DNA of 64,000 bases. It comes from an uncultured Granulosicoccaceae bacterium (GTDB lineage Bacteria > Pseudomonadota > Gammaproteobacteria > Granulosicoccales > Granulosicoccaceae). Shown one piece after another: positions 15,832 to 24,067 of this stretch; position 1 is the first letter of the stretch, and every line of letters starts with the position of its first letter. The position numbers were made by a program, and so were the translations under genes. The DNA is taken from positions 62,001 through 126,000 of the forward strand of contig CALAJN010000009.1 of assembly GCA_937922675.1 (NCBI GenBank). The letters are read 5' to 3'. Under the pieces are notes generated by a model. That model made no database searches and was not told the DNA's origin. It saw only the letters and a program-made list of their open reading frames with translations.

Positions 15832-17412
15832 ATGAGCAAGAAAACAGGCAACATCGATGGGTTGACGCTAAAGCCTCTGCTGCACGGTCTGCTGGCGAGC
15901 CTGCCAAAGGCACCTGCTTATCCACTCCCTTGCAGGGCCCTGCCGCTCGTGCTGGCATCGACACTTGCCACCTCCGTGATCGCCTCTCCAGCCCTCGCGC
16001 ACGTCTCAGGCCTTGACTCCGATGCCGATGGCATCCCTGATTCTGTCGAAATTGCCAATGCCGCCAGCGGCGGGGATAGCGACGGCGACGGCACTCCGGA
16101 TTACCTGGATTCAGACTCGGACAACGACACCATTCCTGACTCACTCGAAGGTACCGTAGACACGGACGGTGACGGCAGCCCCGACTACATTGATCCGGAC
16201 GCGGACGGCGATACCATCCCTGACAGCGTTGAGGCGGGCTCGAGTAGCAGCTCACTAACAGACACCGATGCGGATGGCGTACCGGATTTTCTGGACACCG
16301 ACTCGGATGCGGACGGCACGCCGGACTCGACAGAGGCTGGTGTCGATCCGGCTAATCCTGCTGACACCGACGGCAATGGCGTGCCGGATTTCCAGCAACC
16401 CGATGAAGGCGGCGGTGAACCGGCTGTAACGGACGCTGATGGGGACGGAATCTCGGATGCCGATGAATTGGCCAACGCTCGCAATGGTGGAGACAGCGAC
16501 ACCGACGGAGTCCCGGATCAGATGGATCTGGATTCTGACAATGACGGCATAGCGGACGCGGTTGAATCAGGCGTCGACAGCGATGGCGATGGCGTACCGA
16601 ACTACCTCGATCTGGATTCAGACAACGACGGCCTGACCGACGCCTTCGAGACACATGGTCTGGACTCCGATGGCGATGGACGGGTCGATGGGTTTGTTGA
16701 TGCCAACAACGACGGTTTTGATGATCAGCAGGCGCAAAACACCGTCGCACCCATCGATACTGACAATGACGGCTTTGCCGACTATCTGGATCTGGATTCG
16801 GACAATGATGGTTTGTCTGATGTGTTCGAGTCATCCGGTGTCGCACTGGATGCCAACGGCGACGGACTCATTGACGACCTGACCGACACCAACAACGACG
16901 GACTGGTTGACGCGGTTATTCCGAACAGCGTTCTGGATACTGACGGCGATGGGATAGCCAACCACCGAGATCTGGACAGTGACGGAGACGGTATCTCTGA
17001 TCTGGCTGAAGTGGGTGGCGACGACCAGAACAACGACGGCATGGTCGATATCTCAGGCGATGCGCCGGCAAACGGTTTTCAGCCCTTCACCGTTGATGGG
17101 GCGGCCGGCGACACCACCAATCTGCCCGACGCCGATGGCAACTCGGTACCTGATATTCTCGAGTTCGATGATGCCGCTGATCCGGTAGTGGAAGGAGACG
17201 GCGATACTGACACCCCGATCGTCAGAACCGGCCTTGACGGCAACACCTTTGGGTGCAGCATAGTGACAGGCTCCGGCTCCAAGGACCCTGTATTGCCGGG
17301 GCTTGCATTGTTGGCTGGCTTGGCGCTGATGCTCCGGTCGAGACTTGGTTTGCGTCCGGGTTTGCGTCCGGGTTTGCACACTGGGTCACGTCCCGGGCAG
17401 CGCTCCAGATAG
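15832..17412 (+). CDS. TSP3-like calcium-repeat surface protein with C-terminal sorting-like tail
   Basis: A 526-residue exported, very acidic protein. A long N-terminal region ends in a signal-like stretch (hydrophobic core, S-P-A-L-A-H). The body (about residues 60-470) consists of many repeats of the type D-x-D-x-D-G-x-x-D, e.g. D-S-D-N-D-G-I and D-T-D-G-D-G, the thrombospondin type 3 pattern that binds calcium. The C-terminus has a single Cys (G-C-S-I), then D-P-V-L-P-G, a hydrophobic helix and an Arg-rich end. That three-part tail resembles the JDVT-CTERM/MYXO-CTERM/GlyGly-CTERM class of sorting signals. The ATG at 15832 is preferred over a start 54 bases upstream. It is probably displayed at the cell surface; partner unknown. 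Confidence 0.82.
   Translation: MSKKTGNIDGLTLKPLLHGLLASLPKAPAYPLPCRALPLVLASTLATSVIASPALAHVSGLDSDADGIPDSVEIANAASGGDSDGDGTPDYLDSDSDNDTIPDSLEGTVDTDGDGSPDYIDPDADGDTIPDSVEAGSSSSSLTDTDADGVPDFLDTDSDADGTPDSTEAGVDPANPADTDGNGVPDFQQPDEGGGEPAVTDADGDGISDADELANARNGGDSDTDGVPDQMDLDSDNDGIADAVESGVDSDGDGVPNYLDLDSDNDGLTDAFETHGLDSDGDGRVDGFVDANNDGFDDQQAQNTVAPIDTDNDGFADYLDLDSDNDGLSDVFESSGVALDANGDGLIDDLTDTNNDGLVDAVIPNSVLDTDGDGIANHRDLDSDGDGISDLAEVGGDDQNNDGMVDISGDAPANGFQPFTVDGAAGDTTNLPDADGNSVPDILEFDDAADPVVEGDGDTDTPIVRTGLDGNTFGCSIVTGSGSKDPVLPGLALLAGLALMLRSRLGLRPGLRPGLHTGSRPGQRSR
16012..17200 (+). repeat. Degenerate tandem repeats encoding D-x-D-x-D-G calcium motifs
   Basis: Within the TSP3-like gene the DNA repeats imperfectly with units built on gat/gac and ggc codons (for example GATCTGGATTCNGACAA recurring near 16526, 16612 and 16790). 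The repetition reflects the protein repeat rather than a separate element. Confidence 0.8.
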
Positions 17413-17497
17413 TAGCGTGCCGCGATGCGTGAATGACACCACCGCGGCCCTCGCAGCATCTGTGTCGCGACGCCCTCCTACGTACGCTGCTTGATGC

Positions 17498-18481
17498 TCA
17501 TGCCACTTGCAGACTCACATCGTTGAAGACTGCTTCGCGCTCACGAGCGCTTGGTGCCTTGAGTGCTGCATCAACCCGTTCACGGGTTAGATGAGCCGCG
17601 AAGCGCTCAATAAAGTCATACATGTAGGGGCGCAGGTTCCGGCGCGGACGCATGCCGATATGTGTGGTACTGGGTAGAAACAAGTGCGAGCCATCGAGCG
17701 CTACCAGATCTTTTTCATCATCTTCTTCAAACGCCATTGCGGCAATCAAGCCCACGCCGAGCCCTGTACGCACGTACGTCTTGATGACATCCGCATCAAC
17801 TGCTGTGAGCACAACCTTAGGCTCTAGCCCCGCGTCGAGAAAAGCGCGGTCAAGTATCGAGCGTCCGGTAAACGCGAAGGTATAGGTGATCAGTGGCCAG
17901 GCAGAGAGTGCCTCAAGCGTTAGCGCCTCGGAGCGAGCAAGCGTCTCAAGCTCATGCCCCTTTGGCACGATCACAGCACGATGCCACCGGGCACAGGGCA
18001 TGAGTACGAGCCCCTGATAGTGATGCATGCCTTCGGTGGCGATCACAAAATCCACCTCACCCGACTGCGCCATGGCAGCCATTTGTTCAGGCGTTCCCTG
18101 GTGCAGGTGCAGGTTAACGCGTGGCCAAGCCTCGCCAAAAGCTTGAATGATGGAAGGCAGTACATAACGCGCCTGGGTATGGGTGGTTGCGAGCCTGAGG
18201 TCTCCGGCCTCCGGATCCGCGTACTGTCGACCCGCATCGCGAATGTCCTCGCAACCTGCGAGTACACGCTCGGCGATGCTGATGATCGCTTGCCCGGCAG
18301 GTGTTACCGAGGCCATCTGCCGCCCGGCACGTTCAAACAACGGGACGCCGAGCTCCTCCTCAAGCTGACGAATCTGCTTGCTGACACCCGGCTGTGAGGT
18401 GTGCAAGGCAAGTGCGGTCTCCGACACGTTGAGATCGTGTCGCACCATCGTCACGATGCATCGAAGCTGTTGCAACTTCAC
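17498..18481 (-). CDS. cysB: CysB-type LysR transcriptional regulator
   Basis: A 327-residue LysR-family regulator closely matching CysB. It has an N-terminal winged helix-turn-helix (M-K-L-Q-Q-L-R, then L-H-T-S-Q-P-G-V-S-K-Q-I-R-Q-L-E-E-E-L-G) and a ligand-binding domain with the CysB signature T-T-H-T-Q-A-R-Y near residue 100, F-A-F-T-G-R-S near 202 and T-A-V-D-A-D-V-I-K-T-Y-V-R near 225. CysB senses N-acetylserine/O-acetylserine and sulphide and activates sulphur assimilation genes. The start is GTG. It is convergent with the TSP3-like gene and lies 12 bases downstream of the ferredoxin-NADP reductase gene, which may be cotranscribed with it. Confidence 0.92.
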   Translation of the reverse strand: MKLQQLRCIVTMVRHDLNVSETALALHTSQPGVSKQIRQLEEELGVPLFERAGRQMASVTPAGQAIISIAERVLAGCEDIRDAGRQYADPEAGDLRLATTHTQARYVLPSIIQAFGEAWPRVNLHLHQGTPEQMAAMAQSGEVDFVIATEGMHHYQGLVLMPCARWHRAVIVPKGHELETLARSEALTLEALSAWPLITYTFAFTGRSILDRAFLDAGLEPKVVLTAVDADVIKTYVRTGLGVGLIAAMAFEEDDEKDLVALDGSHLFLPSTTHIGMRPRRNLRPYMYDFIERFAAHLTRERVDAALKAPSAREREAVFNDVSLQVA

Positions 18482-18493
18482 ACGGAAAAGGTC

Positions 18494-19525
18494 TCAGTCA
18501 CTGACGCCAAGCCGCTCGTGCATGAGTGGGCTCGTCGTGGTGTATTGCAGGTTGACCTTCTTGTCGGGCTCAAACCGATGCTTGATGGCAAACGCCGCGA
18601 GCGCCGCTTCATGGAACCCGGACAGGATCAGCTTTTTCTTGCCTGGATAGGTATTGATATCGCCGATCGCGTAGATGCCCGGCACCGAGGTCTCGAAGGT
18701 GGATTGATCGATAGTCACAAGCTTGCGCTCTAGCGCCAGATCCCAGTTTTCGACCGGCCCCAATTTGGGTGACAAACCAAAGAAGACCAACAAGTCATCG
18801 ACGGGCAGGTCGATCACGCTCTTTTGCTCGTCGCGCAAGGTGAAGCTCATGTGGGTCAGGCGACCGTCGGTCTCGGTGAAGCTGCTGGCCTGCCCGTAGA
18901 GGATGCGAACCTTGCCGGCCTCTGCCATTGCCTCAAGCTTCTGCACGGATGCATCAGCTGCACGAAAGCGCTCAGTACGATTGACGAGTGTCAGACTCGC
19001 CGCCGACTCGGCTAGCTCGAGCGCCCAGTCGAGCGCAGAATCCCCGCCGCCGAGCAACACGATATTCTTGCCGGCGTGCTGTTTTGGATCGCGCACGCGG
19101 TAGAGCAACTGATCGCCCTCAAAACGATCGATGCCCTCCAACCGCAAACGCACCGGTGTGAATGATCCAGCACCGGCGGCAATGATGACCGAGCGACACT
19201 CGAATTGCGTGCCTGTTGATGTGGTCAGGCGGAAGTCCAGATCGCCGCGCTTCTCAAGCGATTCGACAGTCTGCTCCAGATGCACCACCGGCTCGAACGG
19301 TGCAATCTGGCGCTCAAGATTGTCGATCAGTTGCTGGCCAGTGCACTCCGGTACGGCCGGGATATCAAAGATCGGCTTGTCAGGGTAGAGCTCGGAGCAC
19401 TGCCCACCGGTCTGTGGCAGGGCATCCACGATATGCGCCCGGATGCCCTGCAGTCCGAGTTCGAACACCTGAAACAGGCCTGTCGGCCCGGCGCCGATGA
19501 TGACGACGTCGGTCTTGATGGTCAT
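18494..19525 (-). CDS. Ferredoxin--NADP reductase, thioredoxin-reductase-like (YumC type)
   Basis: A 343-residue FAD/NADPH oxidoreductase of the thioredoxin reductase fold. The FAD-binding G-A-G-P-T-G-L-F is at about residue 11, the NADPH-binding L-G-G-G-D-S-A-L-D is near 153, and the C-terminal G-D-I-N-T-Y-P-G-K-K block is the second FAD contact. There is no C-x-x-C redox pair, which separates it from real thioredoxin reductase and fits the type 2 ferredoxin-NADP reductases (B. subtilis YumC). The family reduces ferredoxin or flavodoxin with NADPH. Position just upstream of cysB suggests a link to reductive sulphur assimilation, but that is inference. Confidence 0.9.
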   Translation of the reverse strand: MTIKTDVVIIGAGPTGLFQVFELGLQGIRAHIVDALPQTGGQCSELYPDKPIFDIPAVPECTGQQLIDNLERQIAPFEPVVHLEQTVESLEKRGDLDFRLTTSTGTQFECRSVIIAAGAGSFTPVRLRLEGIDRFEGDQLLYRVRDPKQHAGKNIVLLGGGDSALDWALELAESAASLTLVNRTERFRAADASVQKLEAMAEAGKVRILYGQASSFTETDGRLTHMSFTLRDEQKSVIDLPVDDLLVFFGLSPKLGPVENWDLALERKLVTIDQSTFETSVPGIYAIGDINTYPGKKKLILSGFHEAALAAFAIKHRFEPDKKVNLQYTTTSPLMHERLGVSD

Positions 19526-19586
19526 GAATGGGGCTCACCAGAAATCGTTGCCCCAAGAGTATCAGTGACGGCTGGATCAGTGACCG

Positions 19587-20228
19587 CTAGAGGAAAAAGC
19601 GATAACCAACGCCAGGGTTAAAGTCGCCGTCAAATATCTCAGCGCCAAAGAAGAACTGCCCATTGCCAAGGTTCATATAAAGACCACCACCCACAACCGG
19701 ATCCAGATCAGTATCAGAGTTGTCGGTCCCGTCGTTGATGCGCACCAAAAGACCCGCGTTAGCGAACCAGTTCAAGGGGGTATTGGCGATGGCGTTCTTG
19801 CCGGAGACTAGAAATTCAAAGCCTACGGTGAAGACGTCTCGTTCAAAGGACGCGCTGTCGGCCGTGTAGTAGTTCAGAGTCGGCTTCATACCAATATCGA
19901 CAGCAGAAGAGATTCGCTGATTTGGCAGAAAAATGAAGGCTCCACCACCAATGGAGAATCCGTCGGCCCCGCCAAGTGCGTCGTCGACAGTCGCAATATT
20001 GGCAAAGCCTGTCACGTTTGAACTCACCGCGAAATTGAAACGGGCACCGAGCAACCTGGAAAAATCGATGTCCTGCACACCGACTTCAATTGAGCGCTGC
20101 GACGTATCGCCTGGGTCAGCGGAGCGGCCATTCAAAAATCCATTGATGTCGGCGCTAGCGGGGAAGCTGGCGACGAGTGCGATCGCTCCGGCGAGTACTG
20201 GAGATATCAGCGAACGACGTAGGTTCAT
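19587..20228 (-). CDS. Small exported beta-rich envelope protein of unknown family
   Basis: A 213-residue protein. The ATG at 20228 is preceded by AAAGGA at 7 bases spacing and gives a standard signal peptide (M-N-L-R-R-S, hydrophobic core, F-P-A-S-A-D near residue 25), so the longer upstream frame is rejected. The mature part is Gly/Asn/Phe-rich with alternating strands and ends G-V-G-Y-R-F-F-L, an aromatic C-terminus typical of outer-membrane barrels. D-G-T-D-N-S-D-T-D-L-D could be a loop or metal site. I do not recognise a family; a small outer-membrane barrel is likely. Confidence 0.68.
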   Translation of the reverse strand: MNLRRSLISPVLAGAIALVASFPASADINGFLNGRSADPGDTSQRSIEVGVQDIDFSRLLGARFNFAVSSNVTGFANIATVDDALGGADGFSIGGGAFIFLPNQRISSAVDIGMKPTLNYYTADSASFERDVFTVGFEFLVSGKNAIANTPLNWFANAGLLVRINDGTDNSDTDLDPVVGGGLYMNLGNGQFFFGAEIFDGDFNPGVGYRFFL

Positions 20229-20424
20229 GTCAAATTCCTTTAGAACAGAGGTATGAAACACCGGGATAGCCCAGGTCATGGCGGGAAGTCTCGCACGATG
20301 CGTTACGATGAACAACAGAGTTGTGCGCCGACAAAACGATTGGCCGGGGCTTGGAGCAAGGCCGGGTGAGGCCACGATCAGGGCTTGGCGAGAGCGACGC
20401 CGAACTTCCGTCACCAAGCGCGCC

Positions 20425-22011
20425 TCAGTTGAACACCTGCTCACGCGTTGCCAGAAATTCGACATCCGGCCAACGCTCCTGGCTCATTTGCAGGTTAACT
20501 CGTGTTGGCGCAAGGTACACCAGTTCATCAGCGTGATCGAGTGACAGCTGCGCATCCAGCTTTCTCTTGAAATCCGCCAACATTTTCTCATCTGCACAAC
20601 GGATCCAGCGCGCCTGCTGCACGTTCACGGTCTCGAACTGACACTCCACCTTGTACTCATCGCGCAGTCGCTGGGCGACCACTTCAAACTGCAGGATTCC
20701 CACAGCACCAAGTATCAAGTCGTTTGAGACCATCGGCTTGAACAATTGGGTAGCGCCCTCCTCGCACAACTGTGACAAACCCTTTTGCAGAGCCTTCATC
20801 TTGAGAGGATCCTTGAGCACAGCGCGCCGAAACAGTTCAGGTGCAAAATTGGGAATCCCGGTAAACGCGAGTTCCTCGCCTACCGTGAAGGTATCGCCAA
20901 TACGAATCGTGCCGTGGTTGTGCAAACCAATGATATCGCCAGCGAAGGCCTCCTCGACATGTCCACGGTCACTGGCGAGAAAGGTCAATGCATCAGCAAA
21001 GCGCACGTCTTTTTCCAACCGTACATGCCGCGCCTTCATGCCCTTTTGATACTTGCCCGAGCAAATACGCACAAAAGCCACACGGTCGCGATGCTGGGGG
21101 TCCATGTTCGCCTGGATTTTGAAGGCAAAGCCTGTGAACTTCGACTCAGTGGGCTCGACCTCACGCGTGACCGTTGCTCGCGGCTGCGGTGCTGGCGCAT
21201 ATTGCGCAAAACCGTCAAGCAACTCGGATACGCCAAAGTTGTTGATCGCCGAACCGAAATACACGGGCGTCAGCTCCCCCGCCCGATAAGCATCGATGTC
21301 AAAGGTGTGACAGGCGCCTTGCACCAACTCTATCTCCTCGCGTAGCTCTGTCGCCATGTCGCCAAGGATCTCGTCGAGCTTGGGACTATCAAGCCCATTT
21401 ACTGTCTCCCCCTCCTGGATCTTTCCGCCATGGGTTGGGGAATAGAAATGCACCGTGCCGTCGTGAAGGTGATAAACACCCTTGAAGCGCTTGCCCATAC
21501 CGATCGGCCAGGTCACAGGCGCACAGCGAATGTTGAGCATCTGTTCAACTTCGTCCATCAACTCGATCGGGTCTCGCCCCTCGCGGTCGAGTTTGTTGAT
21601 GAAGGTCATCACCGGCGTGGTGCGTAAACGGCACACGTCCATGAGTTTCTCGGTACGCGTCTCCACACCCTTGGCTACATCAATGACCATCAAGGCGGAA
21701 TCCACCGCAGTCAATGTGCGGTAGGTATCTTCGGAGAAGTCCTCGTGGCCGGGTGTGTCGAGCAGGTTCATGATTCGGTCGCGATACGGGAACTGCATGA
21801 CAGAGGATGTGACCGAGATGCCGCGCTCCTTCTCCATCGCCATCCAATCCGAGGTGGCGTGGCGCGCGGCCTTGCGTCCCTTGACTGTCCCGGCCAACTG
21901 AATAGCACCGCCGAACAAGAGCAGTTTTTCAGTCAGTGTGGTCTTGCCAGCGTCGGGGTGCGAGATGATCGCGAAGGTACGCCGTCGCGTGATCTCGTTG
22001 TCGAATTCCAT
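20425..22011 (-). CDS. prfC: Peptide chain release factor 3
   Basis: A 528-residue translational GTPase that removes RF1/RF2 from the ribosome after termination. G1 is [10 protein letters not shown]3 is D-T-P-G-H-E-D-F, G4 is N-K-L-D-R-E, and the full elongation-factor-like domain set follows, with [10 protein letters not shown]-x-x-E-Y in domain III. Length equals that of E. coli RF3. The ATG at 22011 matches the family start (E-F-D-N-E-I[11 protein letters not shown]); an upstream start overlapping the rimI stop is possible. It is the last gene of the ilvC-modF-pssA-holD-rimI-prfC series. Confidence 0.96.
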   Translation of the reverse strand: MEFDNEITRRRTFAIISHPDAGKTTLTEKLLLFGGAIQLAGTVKGRKAARHATSDWMAMEKERGISVTSSVMQFPYRDRIMNLLDTPGHEDFSEDTYRTLTAVDSALMVIDVAKGVETRTEKLMDVCRLRTTPVMTFINKLDREGRDPIELMDEVEQMLNIRCAPVTWPIGMGKRFKGVYHLHDGTVHFYSPTHGGKIQEGETVNGLDSPKLDEILGDMATELREEIELVQGACHTFDIDAYRAGELTPVYFGSAINNFGVSELLDGFAQYAPAPQPRATVTREVEPTESKFTGFAFKIQANMDPQHRDRVAFVRICSGKYQKGMKARHVRLEKDVRFADALTFLASDRGHVEEAFAGDIIGLHNHGTIRIGDTFTVGEELAFTGIPNFAPELFRRAVLKDPLKMKALQKGLSQLCEEGATQLFKPMVSNDLILGAVGILQFEVVAQRLRDEYKVECQFETVNVQQARWIRCADEKMLADFKRKLDAQLSLDHADELVYLAPTRVNLQMSQERWPDVEFLATREQVFN

Positions 22012-22025
22012 CAGATACGGGTGAT

Positions 22026-22490
22026 CTAGAGTGCACAAGCCATCACGATGGCGTCTTCGCGCCCGCGGTGACTGTCATAGTAACCGGGTCGCAGTCCGAC
22101 CTCGTTAAATCCTGCTGCAAGGTACATATCCTGTGCTCGTGGGTTTGACGGTCGCACTTCGAGAAACATCGTACCCGCACCAGCACTTCGGCCAATTAGC
22201 ATCAGATGCTCCAGCAGCTGTCGACCGAGGCCTCGGTGCTGCCAGTTCTGATCGATGCACAGGTTGAGTATGTGTGCCTCGTCAGCTGCCACCTGCAGGA
22301 CCCCGTGCCCGATCAGCTCCGCTCCGATGTACACGCAGCGACACTGGTAGCCGGCCTTGACGCAATCCCGGAAAATACCGTCCGTCCAGGGAAAGTCATA
22401 GTTGCGCCGCTCCACGATCCCGACTTGCACAACATCGCGAACACGCATTGGCACAAAGTCAGCAGTCAGTGAGTCCAAACGAGCCTTCAT
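22026..22490 (-). CDS. rimI: Ribosomal protein S18-alanine N-acetyltransferase
   Basis: A 154-residue GNAT acetyltransferase. The acetyl-CoA loop is [13 protein letters not shown] near residue 87, followed by F-L-E-V-R-P-S-N-x-x-A-Q-D-M-Y-x-x-A-G-F, the RimI signature. RimI acetylates the N-terminal alanine of S18 and also has wider activity in some species. It follows the HolD-like gene by 10 bases, the same order as holD-rimI in E. coli, and precedes prfC. Confidence 0.92.
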   Translation of the reverse strand: MKARLDSLTADFVPMRVRDVVQVGIVERRNYDFPWTDGIFRDCVKAGYQCRCVYIGAELIGHGVLQVAADEAHILNLCIDQNWQHRGLGRQLLEHLMLIGRSAGAGTMFLEVRPSNPRAQDMYLAAGFNEVGLRPGYYDSHRGREDAIVMACAL

Positions 22491-22500
22491 CGCCAGCGAC

Positions 22501-23211
22501 TCAAGCCTGTACTGAGGGCGACAGCGAGGCTCGCAAAGCCTTCAACACCTGCCATGCGCCTCGCTTTTCAAGCGGATAGGCCAGCAAGCGCTCGGGGTGA
22601 GCTACCCGAAAACCTGGCACTGTAGCCCCTGCACTCGACAGCGTGAATTGGGTGGCCTGCTCTTCACTGCCAGAAGCCACTTCGTGACTTAACCACAGTA
22701 CGCCCAGGTGCGAAGGCCCAAGTAGATCCGACACTCTCACAGACTCGCCGCCCCGTGCCTCTGTCGCTACCACGCACAAGGAGAAGTCCGCGCGCCCTAG
22801 ATCGATAGCCCGAAGCATCAGCATCAGCAGCTCGTTGGCCTCAGCGGATAGCGCTGATCCCACAGACTCAGCGGATGATTCAACCACGATAAGCAAGCGG
22901 GCCTCGGTCGATCCAATGCTGGTAACTCGTTGACCTGCCTGATCGAACGACACAAGACGGCGATTGCCCGGGGTGTCATCAACAGCCAGCGGCTCAGTCG
23001 CAACGAGCGATTCCACAAGCCCCGACGTTGGAGAGGCCTGCCCCTGGCGCTGGACCCAGGGCACCAGCCCCATACGCTGCATCATGTCCAGCTGATCGAG
23101 CGTATAGCTGGCACGGGTTGTTGACATGGCAGCTGCCCGCCCGGCTGATGTCATTGCTGTCGTCGTTTGAACGTCATCTGCGATCGGGCGCAACTCGTCA
23201 GCCACGCGCAT
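22501..23211 (-). CDS. Probable HolD-like protein (DNA polymerase III psi-type)
   Basis: About 236 residues. Two parts point to HolD: an N-terminal Y-T-L-D-Q-L-D-M-M-Q-R-M-G-L-V-P-W-V (compare L-Q-Q-L-G-I-x-x-W in HolD) and a C-terminal H-P-E-R-L-L-A-Y-P-L-E-K-R-G-A-W-Q-V-L resembling the S-P-x-L-x-x-L-x-x-N-P-x-x-R-x-x-L-W ending of HolD. The middle L-L-I-V-V-E-S and L-M-L-M-L-R-A-I-D-L segments fit the alpha/beta fold shared with uracil-DNA-glycosylase-like proteins. HolD links the clamp loader to SSB through HolC. Place upstream of rimI is as in E. coli. The start is uncertain: 23211 (AAAGG nearby, short overlap with pssA), 23283 or 23127, the last being closest to the homologous part. The protein is longer than E. 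coli HolD (137). Confidence 0.6.
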   Translation of the reverse strand: MRVADELRPIADDVQTTTAMTSAGRAAAMSTTRASYTLDQLDMMQRMGLVPWVQRQGQASPTSGLVESLVATEPLAVDDTPGNRRLVSFDQAGQRVTSIGSTEARLLIVVESSAESVGSALSAEANELLMLMLRAIDLGRADFSLCVVATEARGGESVRVSDLLGPSHLGVLWLSHEVASGSEEQATQFTLSSAGATVPGFRVAHPERLLAYPLEKRGAWQVLKALRASLSPSVQA

Positions 23212-24022
23212 CGGCCTTTGTGCGCTTGCGCCAACGACTCCAGCCGGACCAGGCCGGACCAGAGGCTGCGTAGGCCGTGCCAAGAATCAGGATCATCTTG
23301 GCAGGATCAATGGCGGTAGTCAGCATCACCAACACAAGTGCCAGCAAGACAGCGAACGGGACTCTGCGGCGCTGCCCGATGTCCTTGAAGCTGTAGTACG
23401 CAAAGTTACTGACCATGAGCAATGCCGTGGCCAGTGTCATCACCAGCACCACAGGTACGATGTCGGTGCCCGCGATACCCAGATCCGTACATACCCAGAC
23501 CAGGGTGGCGAGGATTACACCCGCTGTGGGACAAGCAAGGCCCTGAAAGAAGCGCTTGTCGGCGGTGCCCACAGCGACGTTGAAGCGCGCCAGACGCAAG
23601 GCACAACAAGCGGTGAATACAAAGGCGATAACCCAGCCCAGCTGCCCCCACTGAGCTTCCTGGAGGCTCGACAATGACCAGGTGTACACCAGAAACGCAG
23701 GTGCAAGGCCAAAGGACACCATATCGGACATGCTGTCGTATTCAGCCCCGAACGGCGTTGTGGTGTTGGTCATGCGGGCCACGCGACCATCAAACCCGTC
23801 CAGCACAGCGGCCGTAACGATAGCGATGCCAGCCATCTTGTAGTTGCCCCCGTAGGCAGCCACGATGCCATAGAAGCCTGCCAGCATTGCCGCGGTAGTG
23901 AACAGATTAGGGAGCAGGTAGATGCTGCGAGAGCGCCCCGTCCCGACCGCCATGCCAGTGACTGGCAGACTCTGATCTACTTGCGCAGCATCAGTCGACA
24001 CGTTTTTCTCATCTATCGCCAT
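23198..24022 (-). CDS. pssA: CDP-diacylglycerol--serine O-phosphatidyltransferase
   Basis: A 274-residue integral membrane enzyme that makes phosphatidylserine, the precursor of phosphatidylethanolamine. The CDP-alcohol phosphotransferase motif D-G-x-x-A-R-x8-G-x3-D-x3-D is present and complete (D-G-R-V-A-R ... F-G-A-E-Y-D-S-M-S-D, about residues 79-101). About seven hydrophobic helices follow. This is the membrane-bound type II PssA, not the peripheral E. coli type I enzyme. It usually follows ilvC in Gammaproteobacteria; here modF lies between them. Confidence 0.94.
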   Translation of the reverse strand: MAIDEKNVSTDAAQVDQSLPVTGMAVGTGRSRSIYLLPNLFTTAAMLAGFYGIVAAYGGNYKMAGIAIVTAAVLDGFDGRVARMTNTTTPFGAEYDSMSDMVSFGLAPAFLVYTWSLSSLQEAQWGQLGWVIAFVFTACCALRLARFNVAVGTADKRFFQGLACPTAGVILATLVWVCTDLGIAGTDIVPVVLVMTLATALLMVSNFAYYSFKDIGQRRRVPFAVLLALVLVMLTTAIDPAKMILILGTAYAASGPAWSGWSRWRKRTKADARG

Positions 24023-24067
24023 GGCGCCAGTCTATCGCAGGCAATGGCAGACGTCGGGCTCTGTCGT

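Noticed and set aside
16012-17200. Possible CRISPR-like or satellite array
   Set aside because: The repeats are degenerate, in frame, without uniform spacers, and encode calcium-binding motifs of one protein.
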